A stretch of 64,000 nt of DNA from the NCBI GenBank assembly GCA_037179515.1, contig JAXCGZ010005731.1:73501-137500 (forward strand), in the 5' to 3' direction. Made by a program: the position numbers and the translations under genes. Of this stretch, positions 61,922 through 64,000 are shown one piece after another; positions within the stretch are counted from its first letter, which is position 1, and each line of letters starts with the position of its first letter. The DNA is from Halocaridina rubra (lineage: Eukaryota; Arthropoda; Malacostraca; Decapoda; Atyidae). Under the pieces are notes generated by a model that was given only the letters and a program-made list of their open reading frames with translations, searched no databases and was not told the DNA's origin.

Positions 61922-63148
61922 ATGGAATATCAATATTTGAAATACAATGTACGTATACCGATAGTGACGAGATTCTTCGAGGAGAAGGACTCCTTGGAGA
62001 AAGCCCAGGCTCAGCTGGAAGACTTCCGGATGCAAAGTCTGAGCTATAAAAAGACATTCTGGGGACGCAATATCAAGATTCCAGAGGATACCTTCGGTTA
62101 TAGCCACTGGAGACTGATGTCTGCATCCATACTTACTCTGCTCTATGTGCTTGTGGATTCTGTCTTCAGTTTCCACAGCACAGACAAAGGGCAGAAACCA
62201 AAGGAGAGTACTAAATCTGACGAGGAAGTACCTCTCCCACCAGATATGACTAAAGACAAGGCCGACAGTGATAATTTACATGAGAACGAAATAGCCTCAG
62301 AGCCGAAGGCTGAGTTAGCTGAATCTAATGGAGAGGAAAGGGAGGAGAATGAAGATTCAGTAGACTCAAGGAAAGAGCCTTTAACCTGGGCAGAAGAGGC
62401 TGAATATGGGGAGATGTGCGACAATACTACTGACAGAGATGACGAAAAGGAAGAGAAAGCAGATTCAGTAGTCTCAAGAAAACAGCCTTTAACCTGGGCA
62501 GAAGAAGCTGAGTTTGGGGAGGAAATGTGCGACAATACTACTGACAGAGATGACGAAAAGGAACAGAAAGCGGATTCAGTAGTCTCAAGGAAACAGCCTT
62601 TAACCTGGGCAGAAGATGCTGAATATGGGGAGGAAATGAGGGTCAATACTATTGACAGAGATGACAAAAAGGAACAGAAAGCAGATTCAGTAGTCTCAAG
62701 GAGACAGCCTTTAACCTGGGCTGAAGAGGCTGAATATGGGGAGGAAATGTGGGTCAATAGTAATGACAGAGAAGAAGAAAAGGACCAGAGAACAGAGTCA
62801 GTAGTCTCAAGGAAAGAGCCTTTAACCTGGGCAGAAGAGGTTGAATATGAGGAGGAAATGTAGATCAATACTAATGACAGAGATGAAGAAAAGCCCCAGA
62901 CTGATGACACAACTGACACTAAAATGGAGAAAAAGGAGAAGTGTCAGCTAGGCATCAGTGACTTGCCAAATGGCCTGATGGAGTTAGAGGATAGTTCATA
63001 CCATTTCTATCTAACACCAGAGGAAAGGCAAGTCCTAACCAGAAATAACCAGCGCCTCTTGAAATACATGAAACGTCGTTTCAGAATCACCACACGGATT
63101 CCTCCATATGGTGACAGAAGGTGCATCTGTACCTTCACTGGAGAGTGA
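61922..63148 (+). pseudogene. Broken gene: membrane-like segment, five 37-residue acidic repeats, KH-like C-terminus
   Basis: I do not recognise the family. The first in-frame ATG is 61922; the frame is already open upstream from a TTG at 61868. The protein begins MEYQYLKYNVR, has a hydrophobic stretch (SASILTLLYVLVDSVFSF), then an acidic region with five tandem units of 37 residues built on SVVSRKQPLTWAEEAEYGEE. In unit five TGG has become TAG (62861-62863). The same frame then continues to a TGA at 63146-63148. The end (RRFRITTRIPPYGDRRCICTFTG, positions about 63072-63140) resembles the second half of a KH RNA-binding fold without its GxxG loop, and similarity appears to continue past the TGA (RWVLAAYD). 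Either a decayed gene or retrocopy, or one exon of something still expressed. Confidence 0.55.
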
Positions 63149-63326
63149 CGTTGGGTGCTGGCAGCATATGATTTAACAACAAAGGCACTGGTCACATTTC
63201 ATGGAAATGGATGACAGCGGCCCAAACAAAGTTAGATGGCATAATATTCCTGCAATTCAGTAATTTCCAATACCCAAAGGTTTGTTCAACATCTTTCAGG
63301 TTTCTATGTGTGAATGTGTTGGTGGT

Positions 63327-63426
63327 AGACCTCTGGGTGGCTTTAATTAGCCCGTAAGTCTACTTACCAACGAGTGTGACTGGGAGCTTGAGACCTCTGG
63401 TGCGGCTTTAATTAGCCCGTAAGTCT
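63327..63426. repeat. Two copies of a palindrome-containing repeat
   Basis: GGCTTTAATTAGCCCGTAAG occurs at 63339 and 63404, each preceded by ACCTCTGG. The core GGCTTTAATTAGCC can form a hairpin. No coding frame. Confidence 0.8.
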
Positions 63427-63562
63427 CTATTGGCTCTTGAATGATAGGAACCTGGAGAAGATGGGGTAACACCTCTGGAACATTGGAAATCACTGAAATG
63501 CCGAAGTTTTATTTTCTAAACCAAAGGAGCTTCTTGTTGGATTTTGTTGAAATAAAGGATAG

Positions 63563-63736
63563 TTAATTTCTAGAAAAAAGGAAAAAATTAACATTATTAA
63601 TTTCTAGAAAAAAAGGAAAAAATTTAACTTTATTAATTTATAGAAAAAAAGGAAAAAATAAACTATTAATTTATAGAAAAAAAGGAAAAAATACACTTTA
63701 TTAATTTCTAGAAAAAAAGGAAAAAAATAACTTTAT
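63563..63736. repeat. Minisatellite, five units of about 33-36 bp
   Basis: Each unit starts TTAATTTCTAGAAAAAAAGG or TTAATTTATAGAAAAAAAGG and ends in a short variable A/T-rich part. Confidence 0.92.
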
Positions 63737-63820
63737 ATTAAGTCTTGGTATGTTGGCATAATAGGATGCTTATTTTAAAAGATATGGAGCTTAATAATTT
63801 ATAATAGGATGCATCATAAA

Positions 63821-63916
63821 TTATGATTTTAACCCAGCTTCGGCGAAAGCAGAGCCGGTCCCAAGCCCGGATAAATGGGGAGGGTTGGTGTAGAAGAAAA
63901 ATCGTAAAAATCATAA
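63821..63916 (+). ncRNA. Twister self-cleaving ribozyme
   Basis: The core 63830-63884 carries the invariant twister pieces in order: U-A-A at the cleavage site (predicted cut between 63830 and 63831), P2 CCCA/TGGG (63833-63836 with 63876-63879), a P3 hairpin GCTT/AAGC (63837-63840 with 63847-63850), the P4 segment GCCGGTCCCAAGCCCGGAT, the ATAAA internal loop (63871-63875), and GAGGG at 63880-63884. The last GGG can pair with the CCC of loop 4 (63860-63862) as the pseudoknot. The rice Osa-1-4 twister has the same string GCCGGUCCCAAGCCCGGAUAAA. P1 is unusual: the base-paired partner of TTATGATTTT (63821-63830) is AAAATCATAA at 63907-63916, 22 nt further out than expected. Confidence 0.82.
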
Positions 63917-64000
63917 CAATTCGTAAAAAAATATCTTTCCATCTATCTACTTATCGATCTATATGTATTTATGGATAGATAGATCGATGGAGACAAATAA

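Noticed and set aside
62143..62919. 258-codon minus-strand frame opposite the acidic repeats
   Set aside because: It is Ser-rich because it mirrors the acidic repeat codons; no independent support.

Overview
The window is animal nuclear DNA, most likely from a decapod crustacean. The genes are spliced, the introns are long, and the sequence is saturated with CR1, RTE and pogo/Tigger elements, tRNA-derived SINEs and very long (AT)n arrays. The decapod assignment is inference; I saw no marker gene that fixes the species.

Left part (1-27.6 kb, + strand): the 3' end of a fibrillin-type extracellular matrix gene. Eight coding exons between 2598 and 25112 encode half of a TB (8-Cys) domain, six calcium-binding EGF repeats, the atypical last EGF, a Gly-rich linker of about 115 residues, a C-x-x-C motif, a furin-type RRRR site and the conserved fibrillin C-terminal tail. 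Its introns hold a Tigger element (4013-6569), a decayed RNase H LINE (about 11.06-13.98 kb), a pogo-type MITE and a head-to-tail pile of at least six CR1 copies (14.5-23.9 kb). One CR1 copy keeps an 862-codon open frame.

Middle (27.6-50.0 kb): no host exons recognised. It contains decayed LINEs, a nearly intact minus-strand RTE element (30.4-33.8 kb), a tRNA-derived SINE, a second Tigger relic (39.2-41.4 kb), (AT)n arrays up to 363 bp and a perfect 213-bp tandem duplication.

Right part (50.0-54.1 kb, - strand): the last three coding exons of a RUFY1/RUFY2-type endosomal adaptor ending in a complete FYVE domain. Its upstream introns carry a hAT-type MITE, a CR1 fragment and a Tigger fold-back whose two ends are both 5' ends. 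Further right are a decayed LINE, a tail-to-tail SINE pair, another SINE and a broken KH-like gene with five 37-residue acidic repeats (61.9-63.1 kb).

The most interesting item is a twister self-cleaving ribozyme core at 63830-63884, preceded by a minisatellite and palindromic repeats that may belong to the same non-coding mobile unit. The two host genes have no operon-like link: one is matrix structure, the other endosomal trafficking. Most of the structure here comes from transposons and microsatellites.
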